Source: Rhizobium sp. Q54
Lineage (GTDB): Bacteria; Pseudomonadota; Alphaproteobacteria; UBA2966; CAIVPW01
Reading direction: 5' to 3'
Length of the DNA: 39,150 nucleotides
NCBI GenBank assembly: GCA_945889645.1
Contig: CAMDCA010000018.1
Span: forward strand, 1 to 39,150
The translations under genes and the position numbers were made by a program. This document shows positions 9,086 to 17,581 of this stretch, in pieces (the stretch's first letter is position 1; the number at the start of each line of letters is the position of its first letter). The notes under the pieces are model-generated. The model did not search any database. It was given only the letters and a program-made list of their open reading frames with translations, and was not told the DNA's origin.

Positions 9086-9221
9086 CCGTCATTGCGAGCG
9101 AGCGAAGCGAGCGTGGCAATCCAGTGTGTTGCAAGCAGTCTGGATCGCCGTCGTGCGGTCAGCACGCAAGCGTGCTGAGCACGCCTGCGGCGTCACGCGC
9201 TGACGCGCCTCGCGATGACGG
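9086..9221. repeat. MITE-like palindromic repeat element
   Basis: A 136-base non-coding element is bounded by 13-base terminal inverted repeats with one mismatch (CCGTCATTGCGAG and CTCGCGATGACGG). Inside, GGCAATCCAG (9115-9124) and CTGGATCGCC (9140-9149) form a second inverted pair. GAGCGAGCGAAGCGAGCG and CAGCACGCAAGCGTGCTG are further short palindromes. The sequence resembles the dispersed CGTCATTGCGAGCGAGCGAA elements common in alphaproteobacterial genomes. It fills the infC to membrane-protein gap. Confidence 0.75.
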
Positions 9222-9230
9222 CTCACGCCG

Positions 9231-9764
9231 TCACTTGGGCGAGATCACCATGGTCATTTGGCGGCCTTCCATGGTCGGGAACTGTTCGACCTTGGCCATC
9301 GCCGCCAGGTCGCCCTGGACGCGGGTGAGGACTTCGAGACCACGATTCTGGTGCGCCAGCTCGCGGCCGCGGAAGCGCAGGGTGACCTTCACCTTGTCGC
9401 CCTCGTCGAGGAACGCCCGCATCGCCCGCATCTTCACGTCGTAGTCGTGAATGTCGATGTTCGGTCGCATCTTGATCTCTTTGACCTCGACGACCTTTTG
9501 CTTCTTGCGAGCAACGTTGGCCTTCTTCTGCTCCTCGTACTTGAACTTGCCGAAGTCGAGGATCTTGCAGACCGGCGGGTCGGAGTTGGGAGAGATTTCG
9601 ACGAGGTCGAGCGACACCGCGACGGCCATGGCCATGGCCTCCTGGATCGTCTTCACGCCGACGTTTTCGCCCTTGTCATCGATGAGTCGCACTGTGGCGA
9701 CGTTGATCATGTCGTTTACGCGCGGGCCCTTGCGGACGGGCGGCGTCGTTTGTGGTCTCCGAAT
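9231..9764 (-). CDS. infC: translation initiation factor IF-3 (AUU start)
   Basis: The 177-residue IF-3 prevents 30S-50S joining and checks the start codon in the P site. Family landmarks are RVND near residue 18, [38 protein letters not shown], then the linker and C-terminal domain with EIKMRP and [12 protein letters not shown]. The first ATG would remove the conserved [17 protein letters not shown] segment. An ATT at 9764-9762, directly after an in-frame TAG and preceded by AGGGAG with 6 bases spacing, restores the full N-terminus. AUU is the known infC start in other bacteria, where it allows IF-3 to repress its own translation. The gene begins 45 bases after the thrS stop. Confidence 0.95.
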   Translation of the reverse strand: MRRPQTTPPVRKGPRVNDMINVATVRLIDDKGENVGVKTIQEAMAMAVAVSLDLVEISPNSDPPVCKILDFGKFKYEEQKKANVARKKQKVVEVKEIKMRPNIDIHDYDVKMRAMRAFLDEGDKVKVTLRFRGRELAHQNRGLEVLTRVQGDLAAMAKVEQFPTMEGRQMTMVISPK

Positions 9765-9809
9765 CTAGCGCTCCCTGGGTTGAGGCCGCCGTTCAAGGGC
9801 GGCCGATCG

Positions 9810-11750
9810 TCACTCGGCGGCGGCCTGCAGATGCTGGCCGCCGACCTGAGCTTCGTGCCGAAGTCTAGTCAGCGCCTCATCGAGCGCAAGGACTTCCTGG
9901 CGCTCTGAGCCGAGGCGGCGGACGGACACGGTACGTTGCTCGGCCTCGCGCTTGCCGATGGCCAGGATCACCGGGACCTTGGCCAGCGAATGCTCGCGAA
10001 TCTTGTAGTTGATCTTGTCGTTGGCCAAGTCAAGGACCGGGCGCAGGCCGGCCGCCTTGAGCAGCTCGTTGACCTCGGTAGCGTAAGCGTCGCTGTCCTG
10101 CGTGATCGTGACCACGGAAACTTGAACGGGTGCCAGCCACAGCGGCAGGCGTCCGGCGTAGTGCTCAATCAGCACGCCCGTGAAGCGTTCTAGCGATCCC
10201 AGGATAGCGCGGTGCAGCATGACGGGGCGCTTGCGCGTGCCGTCCTCGTCAACGAACTGGGCGCCCAGGCGCTCGGGCAGCACGAAGTCGACCTGCAGCG
10301 TGCCGCACTGCCAGTCGCGCCCGATGGCGTCGCGCAACACGAACTCAAGCTTGGGGCCATAGAACGCGCCCTCGCCCGGGTTGAGCTGCACTTCGAGACC
10401 GGCCTCTTTGGCGGCGTCGCGCAGGGCGCTTTCGGCGCGGTCCCACGTCTCGTCGGAGCCGGCGCGCACCTTGGGACGGTCGGAGAACTTCACCCGCACG
10501 TCGGTGAAGCCGAAGTCCTTGTAGACGTCGAGCAGCAGTTCGCAGAACGCCTTGGTCTCCGGCGTGATCTGCGCCTCGGTGCAGAAGATGTGCGCGTCGT
10601 CCTGCGTGAAGGCGCACACGCGCATCAGGCCGTGCAGGGCGCCCGACGGCTCGAAACGATGGCAGCAGCCGAACTCGGCCATGCGCAGCGGCAGGTCGCG
10701 GTAGCTCTTCAGGCCCTGCTTGTAGATCTGGATGTGCGCCGGGCAGTTCATCGGCTTCAGCGCCCACGTCCGGTCTTCCGACTCGGTCGTGTACATGTTC
10801 TGGCCGAACTTCTCCCAATGCCCCGACTGCTCCCACAGCGAGCGGTCGATGAGCTGCGGCGTGTGCACCTCGATATAGTTGGCCTTCTTCAGGCGCGCGC
10901 GGATGTAGTCCTCCAGCACGCGGTACAGCGTCCAGCCCTTGGCGTGCCAGAACGGCATGCCGGCCGCTTCTTCCTGGAAATGGAACAGGTCCATCTCGCG
11001 GCCCAGGCGGCGATGGTCGCGCTTCTCGGCCTCTTCGAGGCGCGTCAGGTACGCGGCGAGTTCCTTCTCGTCGCGCCACGCCGTGCCGTAGACGCGCTGC
11101 AGCATCTCATTCTTCGAATCACCGCGCCAATACGCGCCGGCGATCTTCATCAGCTTGAAGCCCGTGCCGACGTGACCCGTGGTGGGGCCGTGCGGGCCGC
11201 GGCACAGGTCGATGAACGTGCCCTGCTTGTAGACGCTGACTTCTTCGTTGGGCGGGAAGGCGTTGATGATCTCAGCTTTGTACTTCTCGCCCAGGCCCTC
11301 GAAGAAGCTGACGGCCTTCTGGCGATCCCACACTTCGCGCACCAGCGGCTCGTTGCGCTTCACGATCTCGCGCATACGCTCTTCGATGCGCGCCAGGTCT
11401 TCCGGCGTGAACGGCGTCTTGCGCGCGAAATCGTAATAGAAGCCGTCCTCGACGTTGGGGCCGATCGTGACCTGCGTCTCGGGGTACAGCTCCTTCACCG
11501 CCTCGGCGAGGATGTGCGCCGTGTCGTGGCGGATGATGTCGTACACGGTAGCGTCGTCGTCCTTGCGCGTGACGATAGAGACTGTCGCGTCCAGCTCGAT
11601 GGGTCGGGTCAGGTCCCACACCTTGCCGTTCACGCGAATGGCCATGGCGGCTTTCGCGAGCCCAGGGCCGATGTCCTTAGCGAGTTCGGCGCCCGTGACC
11701 GGGCCGGGATACGAGCGGACCTTGCCGTCCGGGAGCGTCAGGGCAACCAC
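9810..11750 (-). CDS. thrS: threonine-tRNA ligase
   Basis: The 646-residue ThrRS is full length. Its N-terminal TGS domain is [16 protein letters not shown] onward, followed by the editing domain with [16 protein letters not shown]. The class II core includes the zinc ligands in MNCPAHI, DDAHIFC and MLHRAILGS, motif 2 around [16 protein letters not shown], and a C-terminal anticodon-binding domain. The start chosen is GTG (11750-11748), with AGCAGG six bases upstream; the frame runs open further up but lacks family resemblance there. A TTGACA-N16-TACCTT promoter lies 35 bases upstream. Confidence 0.96.
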   Translation of the reverse strand: MVALTLPDGKVRSYPGPVTGAELAKDIGPGLAKAAMAIRVNGKVWDLTRPIELDATVSIVTRKDDDATVYDIIRHDTAHILAEAVKELYPETQVTIGPNVEDGFYYDFARKTPFTPEDLARIEERMREIVKRNEPLVREVWDRQKAVSFFEGLGEKYKAEIINAFPPNEEVSVYKQGTFIDLCRGPHGPTTGHVGTGFKLMKIAGAYWRGDSKNEMLQRVYGTAWRDEKELAAYLTRLEEAEKRDHRRLGREMDLFHFQEEAAGMPFWHAKGWTLYRVLEDYIRARLKKANYIEVHTPQLIDRSLWEQSGHWEKFGQNMYTTESEDRTWALKPMNCPAHIQIYKQGLKSYRDLPLRMAEFGCCHRFEPSGALHGLMRVCAFTQDDAHIFCTEAQITPETKAFCELLLDVYKDFGFTDVRVKFSDRPKVRAGSDETWDRAESALRDAAKEAGLEVQLNPGEGAFYGPKLEFVLRDAIGRDWQCGTLQVDFVLPERLGAQFVDEDGTRKRPVMLHRAILGSLERFTGVLIEHYAGRLPLWLAPVQVSVVTITQDSDAYATEVNELLKAAGLRPVLDLANDKINYKIREHSLAKVPVILAIGKREAEQRTVSVRRLGSERQEVLALDEALTRLRHEAQVGGQHLQAAAE

Positions 11751-11784
11751 GAGAAGCCTGCTTTTCTTAAGGAAACCGGGCCGG

Positions 11785-11812
11785 AAGGTACGGCGATTCG
11801 CTTGAGTGTCAA
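11785..11812 (-). promoter_or_regulatory. sigma-70-type promoter for thrS
   Basis: On the minus strand, TTGACA (11812-11807) and TACCTT (11790-11785) are separated by 16 bases. The TGA inside TTGACA is the stop codon of the upstream glycosyltransferase gene. The -10 end is about 35 bases before the GTG of thrS. Confidence 0.6.
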
Positions 11813-12729
11813 GGATTGCGGGCCTTGAGCGCCGCCTCCAGAACTTCCTCCATGGGCAAGTGGGCCAGGATCGGACGCCGCAGCACGCGCACCACCGGGC
11901 CGCGTGGCGCGCATAGGGCCGGATCGGACGCCTTGGAGAACAAAACGATCGAACGGCACCCGGCCGTTGCCGCCAGGTGCATCGGCCCCGTGTCGTTGCC
12001 GATGGCCACCTGGGCACGGCGGGCCAGCTCCACCAGCTCGGCCAAGGTGGTGTGACCACACAGGTCGATGCCGCCCGCCTGGGCCACCGCGTGGGTCGCG
12101 GCGGCGTCAGACGGTCCGCCGACCGCGACCACGCCGAGGCCGGCCGCGATCAGCTGGCGTGTCAGGTCGGCGAAGTACGAGGCCGGCCAGCGCTTCTCTA
12201 CCCGGTGGGCCGAACCGCCGGGCGCCAGCAGCGCAAACGGCCGCGGCAGATCAAGGTGGGTGAGGTCGGCCTTCACCCACGACAGGTCGGGGTGCGGAAC
12301 ATGGGAGATGCCGGCGAGGCGCAGCTGCTCGGCCTGGCGATCGACCGTGTGCATGTGCACGCGCTCGGCCCACACGTGCGGATGCGACGCGCCGCGCGCG
12401 ATCCCCGACCATTCCGGTTTGGGGCGCCGCATCAGGCGGAAGTAAAAGCTGGAGCGCTTGGACGTCTGCAGGTCATAGACGCGGGCGATGTCGTGTTCGC
12501 GCAAGCGGTGCAGCAGTTCCCACATGCGCGACACGTTCCAGATCTTGGGCCGCGTATCGACCCACACCTGATCGAACAGCCGACTCTGGCGTGCCAGATC
12601 GACGAACGGGGGCGTCGTCAGCAGCGTGACATTGTCACCCAGATGGTGCGCGCGAATGGCCGTGAACGGCCCGGTCGCCAGGACAAAGTCGCCCAACGCG
12701 CCATGCTTGATGACAAGGATCCGCCGCAT
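11809..12729 (-). CDS. glycosyltransferase family 9 (heptosyltransferase-like)
   Basis: The 306-residue protein resembles ADP-heptose:LPS heptosyltransferases (WaaC/WaaF type), which build the LPS inner core at the inner membrane. Landmarks are [20 protein letters not shown] at the N-terminus, [17 protein letters not shown] in the middle, and [16 protein letters not shown] in the nucleotide-sugar domain. Its ATG lies 6 bases after the stop of the GT4 gene, so the two form an operon. The exact donor and acceptor cannot be told from sequence. Confidence 0.9.
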   Translation of the reverse strand: MRRILVIKHGALGDFVLATGPFTAIRAHHLGDNVTLLTTPPFVDLARQSRLFDQVWVDTRPKIWNVSRMWELLHRLREHDIARVYDLQTSKRSSFYFRLMRRPKPEWSGIARGASHPHVWAERVHMHTVDRQAEQLRLAGISHVPHPDLSWVKADLTHLDLPRPFALLAPGGSAHRVEKRWPASYFADLTRQLIAAGLGVVAVGGPSDAAATHAVAQAGGIDLCGHTTLAELVELARRAQVAIGNDTGPMHLAATAGCRSIVLFSKASDPALCAPRGPVVRVLRRPILAHLPMEEVLEAALKARNP

Positions 12730-12735
12730 CCGGTC

Positions 12736-13884
12736 CTAACGCGGGGCCTTCGGGAACACGAGCGAGCGGTAGACGTCGAGGGTCGCGGCACACATGCCTT
12801 GCAGGCTGAAGTTGCGCAGGATGTGGGTGCGGGCGCGGCGGGCGAGGACTTCGCGCGCCGCGCTGTCGAGATCGAGGGCCTGGTCGAGGTAGGTGGCGAG
12901 CAGGTCCGGGTCGTTGGGCGGCACCAGCCAGCCGGTTTCGCCGGGCATCACCGTCTCCATCGTGCCGCCGTGGCTGGTGGCGACGACCGGGCGGCCCATC
13001 GCCTGGGCCTCGGCGCTGACGCGGCCAAAGGCTTCCGGGTCGGTCGAGGCCGAGACGACCACGTCGGCCAGCATGTAGGCGGCCGCCATGTCGCTCTCAT
13101 GATCGACGAAGCGCACGTGGCGTTCGAGCTGACGTTCGGCGACCAGGTCTTCGAGTTCGCGCGCGTAGCGCGTGTGGCCGCCGCTGCCGCCGATGATGAC
13201 GCAGACGAAGTCGCGGTGGCGCAGGCGCGGCAGCGCTTCGAGCAGCACACGTTGGCCTTTCCAGCGCGTCAGGCGGCCGGGCAGCATGATCACCGGCACG
13301 CCGTCGGGCAGGCGCCAGGCCTTCGACAGGCGGGCGAGACGCGGCGCCGAGACCGCGGCCGGATCGAACGTCGCCGAATCGACGCCGCGCGGGATGGTGA
13401 CGATGCGGTCGTCGTTGATGCGGTAGACGGTGCGAATGTGCTTGGCGATGAACTGCGAGATGGCGATGACGCGATCGCCCTTGAGCATGATCGAGTTGTA
13501 GTAGCGCTTGGCCGGGTTCGAATGGCTGTACCAGCCGTGGAACGTGGTGACGAACGGCACGCCGAGGCTGCGCGCCGCCCCACGCGCCGCCCATGCCGGC
13601 GCCCGGCTGCGGGCGTGGATCAGGCTGACGTCGTGCTCGCGCGCGGCGGCTGCGATCAAGCGGGCATTGCGGCGGAACAGGAACGGGTTGCGTGCGTCGA
13701 TCGGCAGCGTGACGTGGGTGGCACCAGCGCGCATTAGGTCGCGCACCAACGGTCCGCCGGCCGAGGCGACGATGGCGCGCCAGCCGGCTTGGACCAGCGC
13801 TGCGGCAACGTCGATGACGCCGCGTTCGACGCCGCCACCGTTCATTGCCGGCAGGACCTGCATGACGGCGGGCGCACTACGCAA
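12736..13884 (-). CDS. glycosyltransferase family 4
   Basis: The protein of about 382 residues has a GT-B fold of the GT4 type, probably for LPS core or another surface glycan. The N-terminus reads QVLPAMNGGGVERGVIDVA, as in many LPS glycosyltransferases. The C-terminal half contains VIMLPGRLTRWKGQ, FVDHESDMAAAY and the E-x7-E motif PEAFGRVSAEAQAMGRPVVAT. TTG at 13884-13882 is preferred as the start because AGAGG precedes it and the family usually has several residues before QVLP. The ATG at 13863 is the alternative. It is followed after 6 bases by the GT9 gene and is divergent from the hydrolase. Confidence 0.9.
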   Translation of the reverse strand: MRSAPAVMQVLPAMNGGGVERGVIDVAAALVQAGWRAIVASAGGPLVRDLMRAGATHVTLPIDARNPFLFRRNARLIAAAAREHDVSLIHARSRAPAWAARGAARSLGVPFVTTFHGWYSHSNPAKRYYNSIMLKGDRVIAISQFIAKHIRTVYRINDDRIVTIPRGVDSATFDPAAVSAPRLARLSKAWRLPDGVPVIMLPGRLTRWKGQRVLLEALPRLRHRDFVCVIIGGSGGHTRYARELEDLVAERQLERHVRFVDHESDMAAAYMLADVVVSASTDPEAFGRVSAEAQAMGRPVVATSHGGTMETVMPGETGWLVPPNDPDLLATYLDQALDLDSAAREVLARRARTHILRNFSLQGMCAATLDVYRSLVFPKAPR

Positions 13885-13937
13885 CGGCGCCTCTGCTGCG
13901 TCGGGATGTGCGGTGCTAGTCTCTGAGCCGAAGATCA

Positions 13938-14798
13938 ATGAGTTTCCCGGAGGCCGAAAGCAGCCCGCGCCCGAGCGCGGCAACTCCCCCCAGCCGATTG
14001 CGCCGCCCAGGCGACACGCCAGCGCGCGATGGGGCAAGGGCCGCCGTCACTATCGCGTATCGCGGCATCCTCGGCAATTCGCCCGGGATGCTGTTCCTGA
14101 CCGGATACCGGTCGTCGATGAACGGTGCCAAGGCGCTGGCCCTCGAAGCCTATTGCCGCGCCAGCGGACGCGCCTTCACCCGCTTCGACTACCAGGGCCA
14201 CGGCGAGACCGGCGGCGACTTCGAGTCCTGCACCCTGTCGACGTGGATCGGCGACGCCCTCGCGGTGGTGGACGAGATCACCACCGGGCCCCTGATCCTG
14301 GCCGGCTCCAGTATGGGGGCATGGATCATGGTGCGCGTCGCCCAGCTGCGCCCCGAGCGCGTCGCCGGGCTGATCGGCATCGCCGCCGCGCCCGATTTCA
14401 CCGAGACCCTGATGTGGGACGCGTTCGACACGCCCACGCGCATGGCGATCCTGGGCGGCAAGCCGTGGCGCAGCCCGTCGCCCGACGGCGACAGCGAAAT
14501 CGTCGTCAGCCGCGAGTTGATCGAGGACGGCCGCAAGCATCTGGTGCTGCGTGCGCGCCTTGCCATCGGCGTGCCGGTGCGGCTGCTGCACGGCAGCGCC
14601 GACCAATCCGTGCCGGCCAAGTTATCGCAAGCATTGCTGAACCAGCTCGACTGTCCCGACGCCAGCCTGACCGTGATCAAGGACGGCGGCCACCGCCTAT
14701 CGCGCCCGCATGAGCTGGGGCAGATCGTCCGCGCCGCGGACGAGTTGTGCCGTCACACCGAAGACTCTTTGACCAGGGCGGCCAGCCCGCCGCGGTAG
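13938..14798 (+). CDS. alpha/beta hydrolase
   Basis: The 286-residue protein is an alpha/beta-hydrolase of the short serine-hydrolase type. The nucleophile elbow is GSSMG (123-127, Ser125). Likely triad partners are Asp222 in HGSADQSVP and His252 in KDGGHRLSRPHEL. An oxyanion-hole region lies at FLTGYRSSMNG. The first 30 residues look non-conserved, and a start at TTG 13998 is possible. Its 3' end overlaps the convergent SDR gene by 46 bases. The substrate is unknown. Confidence 0.85.
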   Translation: MSFPEAESSPRPSAATPPSRLRRPGDTPARDGARAAVTIAYRGILGNSPGMLFLTGYRSSMNGAKALALEAYCRASGRAFTRFDYQGHGETGGDFESCTLSTWIGDALAVVDEITTGPLILAGSSMGAWIMVRVAQLRPERVAGLIGIAAAPDFTETLMWDAFDTPTRMAILGGKPWRSPSPDGDSEIVVSRELIEDGRKHLVLRARLAIGVPVRLLHGSADQSVPAKLSQALLNQLDCPDASLTVIKDGGHRLSRPHELGQIVRAADELCRHTEDSLTRAASPPR

Positions 14799-15619
14799 TC
14801 CGGGTAGAGCAGGCTTACGCCGAGCTCGGTCTTGATGCGGTCGTTGCGGACCCGCTTGTTGTCGTCATAGAACGACCGCGCGACCTCGGACAGCTTGGCT
14901 TCGGCGAACGGCACCAGCGGTGGCGGCGGCACCCCGAGCAGGTTGGCGGCGAATGCAGTCACCGCGGCCGGCGATGCCGGCTCGTCGTCGCACACGTTGT
15001 AGACGCGGCCCGGATTGGGTTTGTCCATCGATGCGCGCAGCACCGCGACCAGATCGTCGAGGTGGACGCGTGAGAACACTTGGCCGGGTTTGTCGACGCG
15101 GTGCGCTGTGCCGGCGCGCAGCTGGTCGAGCGGGCTGCGGTTGGGTCCGTAGATACCGGCGACACGAAAGATGTGGGACGGCACGCCGGATTCGGTAAAC
15201 AGCATGAACCAGCCCGCCTCGGACTTCACCCGGCGCCAGCCGCGCGTGCCAGACGGCGTCAGGTCGGCGGTCTCGTCCACCCAGGCACCGCCGCGGTCGC
15301 CGTAGACACCGGTGGTGGAGAGGTACCCGGCCCAGCGCAGGCCCTTAGCGATCGCTGCGAGGTCGGCGGCGTGGGCGTCGAGCACCGGATCGCCGAAATC
15401 GTCGGGCGGGATGCTGGCCAGCAGGTGGGTGGTGCCGGCGAGCGCGCCGGCGGGCAACGGCTGTTCGCGATGGAACAGGTGCGCTTCGATGCCGGCGTCG
15501 CGGAGCGCCGCCTGTTTCTCAGGCGTCGTACATGTTCCGGCGACTACCCAGTCGTCGGGAAGGTCCGCGGTCAGCGCCAGCGCGCTGTAGCCGAGGCCGA
15601 AGCAGAACAGCTTGCTCAT
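14753..15619 (-). CDS. SDR/NAD-dependent epimerase family protein (YeeZ-like)
   Basis: The 288-residue protein has a Rossmann-type N-terminus (KLFCFGLGYSALALTADL). It also has LSTTGVYGDRGGAWVDET, FRVAGIYGPNRSPLDQLRAG, HLDDLVAVL and RVYNVCDDEPAS, features of the extended SDR subgroup that includes E. coli YeeZ. The ATG at 15617-15619 overlaps the queG stop (ATGA), which favours it over the ATG at 15634. The substrate is unknown. The last 46 bases overlap the convergent hydrolase gene. Confidence 0.85.
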   Translation of the reverse strand: MSKLFCFGLGYSALALTADLPDDWVVAGTCTTPEKQAALRDAGIEAHLFHREQPLPAGALAGTTHLLASIPPDDFGDPVLDAHAADLAAIAKGLRWAGYLSTTGVYGDRGGAWVDETADLTPSGTRGWRRVKSEAGWFMLFTESGVPSHIFRVAGIYGPNRSPLDQLRAGTAHRVDKPGQVFSRVHLDDLVAVLRASMDKPNPGRVYNVCDDEPASPAAVTAFAANLLGVPPPPLVPFAEAKLSEVARSFYDDNKRVRNDRIKTELGVSLLYPDYRGGLAALVKESSV

Positions 15620-16743
15620 GCGGCGCGCATCCATTCGGCGCGTACGCCTTCGTCAACTTCGTGCGCGAGCTGTTGCGCGCGCACCGAGTCAAACGCCGCG
15701 CGGTCGAGGCGGAACAGCGCCCACACCGCCATGGCGCGCACCAGCGGCGACGAATCGTCGAGGCGCGCGCACACAATTTCGATCAGCGAACGGTCGCCGG
15801 AGTTGCCGATGGCGATCAGCACGTTGCGCACGAAGCGGTCGCGTCCGGAACGCTTGATCGGCGTGGTGGCGAAGCGGGTGCGGAACCCTGCTTCGTCGAG
15901 AGCCGCCAGTTCGGCAAGCGCGGGCGCGGTCGTGCCTTGGTGCGGCAACAGCTTGGTTTCGCGCGCCGCTTGCGCGTACTTGTTCCACGGACACACCGCG
16001 AGACAGTCGTCGCAGCCGAAGATGCGGTTGCTCATGGGCACACGGAATTCTTCGGCGATGTGGCCGGCGTGTTCGATGGTCAGGTACGAGATGCAGCGCC
16101 GCGCGTCGAGCTGGTAGGGCGCCGGGAACGCCGCGGTCGGGCACACCTCCAGGCAGCGCGCGCAGGTGCCACAGGCATCAGTCTCGGCCGCATCGGCGCC
16201 GAGGTCGAGCGTCGTGAAGATCTCACCCAGCAGCAGCCACGAGCCGAATTCGCGCGACACCAGGTTGGTGTGCTTGCCCTGCCAGCCGAGTCCGGCGGCG
16301 GTGGCGAGCGGTTTCTCCATCACCGGCGCCGTGTCGGTGAACACCTTCACGTCGGCGCCCAGCTTGCCGTAGACAAAGTCGGCGACGAACTTCAGCTTGC
16401 CCTTGAGCAGCTCGTGGTAGTCGCGGCCGCGGGCATACGACGCGAGCACGCCGTGGCTGGGGTCGAGGTCATCCACAGTGCCGCCGTAGTTGAGCGCGCA
16501 GACGATGACCGTGCGCGCGTCCGGCCACAGCGCGGTGGGATCGGCGCGCCACTCGGTGCGCTGCTCCATCCAGGCCATGTCGCCATGGCGGCCGGCGGCG
16601 AGAAACGCGCGCAACTTCTCGCCTGCTGCGACGGCGGAATCGGGACGGGCAAAGCCGACGGCATCGAATCCGGCCGCGAGCGCGCGCGATCGAATCGCTT
16701 CTCGCGCGTCCGGCGTACCCTTGCGTAGGCGTGCCTCCGGCAC
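15616..16743 (-). CDS. queG: epoxyqueuosine reductase
   Basis: The 375-residue QueG is a cobalamin-dependent iron-sulfur enzyme that makes the last step of queuosine in tRNA. Visible motifs are FTDTAPVMEKPLA (Asp137, the likely catalytic acid), the 4Fe-4S sets CGTCARCLEVCP (C191, C194, C197, C201) and CDDCLAVCPWN (C244, C247, C251) with C217, and a HEAT-like C-terminus. The likely start is GTG (16743-16741), 5 bases after the GST stop. That start and the first eight or so codons lie inside a partial copy of a dispersed palindromic repeat, so the N-terminus may be recently altered. Confidence 0.93.
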   Translation of the reverse strand: MPEARLRKGTPDAREAIRSRALAAGFDAVGFARPDSAVAAGEKLRAFLAAGRHGDMAWMEQRTEWRADPTALWPDARTVIVCALNYGGTVDDLDPSHGVLASYARGRDYHELLKGKLKFVADFVYGKLGADVKVFTDTAPVMEKPLATAAGLGWQGKHTNLVSREFGSWLLLGEIFTTLDLGADAAETDACGTCARCLEVCPTAAFPAPYQLDARRCISYLTIEHAGHIAEEFRVPMSNRIFGCDDCLAVCPWNKYAQAARETKLLPHQGTTAPALAELAALDEAGFRTRFATTPIKRSGRDRFVRNVLIAIGNSGDRSLIEIVCARLDDSSPLVRAMAVWALFRLDRAAFDSVRAQQLAHEVDEGVRAEWMRAA

Positions 16744-16747
16744 GACG
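16723..16747. repeat. partial copy of a dispersed palindromic repeat
   Basis: The minus-strand sequence begins CGTCGTGCCGGAGGCACG, then CCTACGC. It matches the 5' half of the repeats at 18398-18448 and 35418-35469. This copy covers the GTG start and the first codons of queG. Confidence 0.6.
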
Positions 16748-16748
16748 C

Positions 16749-17417
16749 TTAGAAATCCAGGTTGGCGTAGTGCTTGGGCGGCGGCAGGCCAGGGATGTAG
16801 TCGGCCAGCAGCGGCCGGAAGCTCGGCCGCGACTTCACCCGCGCGTACCAGTCTTTTGCGCCGGCGTGCCCGGCCCACGGCACATCGCCGAGATAGTCGA
16901 CGCAACTGATCTGTGCGGCGGCGGCGATGTCGGCCAAGCCAAAGTTCGCGCCGCCGAGCCAGGTGCGGCGGTCGCACAGCCAGGCGATGTATTCGAGGTG
17001 CGGCACCAGGTTGGCGTGGCCGGCGCGGATGGCGCCCGAGTCCGGCGTGCCCATGCCCATGAAGCGTTTGTAGAGCTTCTCGCCCACCAGGTTGCTGGTC
17101 ACCTCGCGGAAGAACTTCTGGTCGAACCACGCGACCAGGCGCCGCGTCTCGGCCCGGTCGCGCGCCTCGGTGCCAGCCAGCGCGCCGGGACTGTGCGACT
17201 CGTCGAGGTACTCGCAGATGGCGTTGGCGTCGGAAAACACGGCGCCGTCCTGCTCCACCAGCACGGGCACGGTTCCCGCGGGATTGAGCATCAGGAACTC
17301 GCGGCGGCGCTCCCAGTCCTTTTCGACGACTAGGTCGAACTCAAGACCCTTCTCGCCGAGGACAATGCGAACCTTGCGCGAAAAGGGAGAGAGCCAGCCG
17401 TGATAGAGCGTGCGCAT
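16749..17417 (-). CDS. glutathione S-transferase family protein
   Basis: The 222-residue protein has an N-terminal thioredoxin-like domain (MRTLYHGWLSPFSRKVRIVLGEKGLEF, then NPAGTVPVLVEQDGAVFSDANAICEYLDE) and an all-helical C-terminal domain (WLGGANFGLADIAAAAQISCVDYLG). This is the GST layout. The Ser11/Ser14 region is a plausible glutathione-activating site. It is followed at once by queG. The substrate is not predictable. Confidence 0.92.
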   Translation of the reverse strand: MRTLYHGWLSPFSRKVRIVLGEKGLEFDLVVEKDWERRREFLMLNPAGTVPVLVEQDGAVFSDANAICEYLDESHSPGALAGTEARDRAETRRLVAWFDQKFFREVTSNLVGEKLYKRFMGMGTPDSGAIRAGHANLVPHLEYIAWLCDRRTWLGGANFGLADIAAAAQISCVDYLGDVPWAGHAGAKDWYARVKSRPSFRPLLADYIPGLPPPKHYANLDF

Positions 17418-17581
17418 CCTGGACCCGCGAATGCAGCCCGCGTCTCTTCTACAGGGCGGCGCGCCCCGGCGCGAGCGCCGGGCAAGGAAATGGCACGGAA
17501 TTGTGCGCGCTTCATTGCGTGTGGGGGGGCAATCGGCGAAACTTGGGTTGAGCCGCCTTCCTCCCGCGTCGAGGCCCGCGC

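Noticed and set aside
11977-13737. A 586-codon plus-strand open frame across both glycosyltransferase genes
   Set aside because: Low-complexity antisense frame; both glycosyltransferases are clear on the minus strand.
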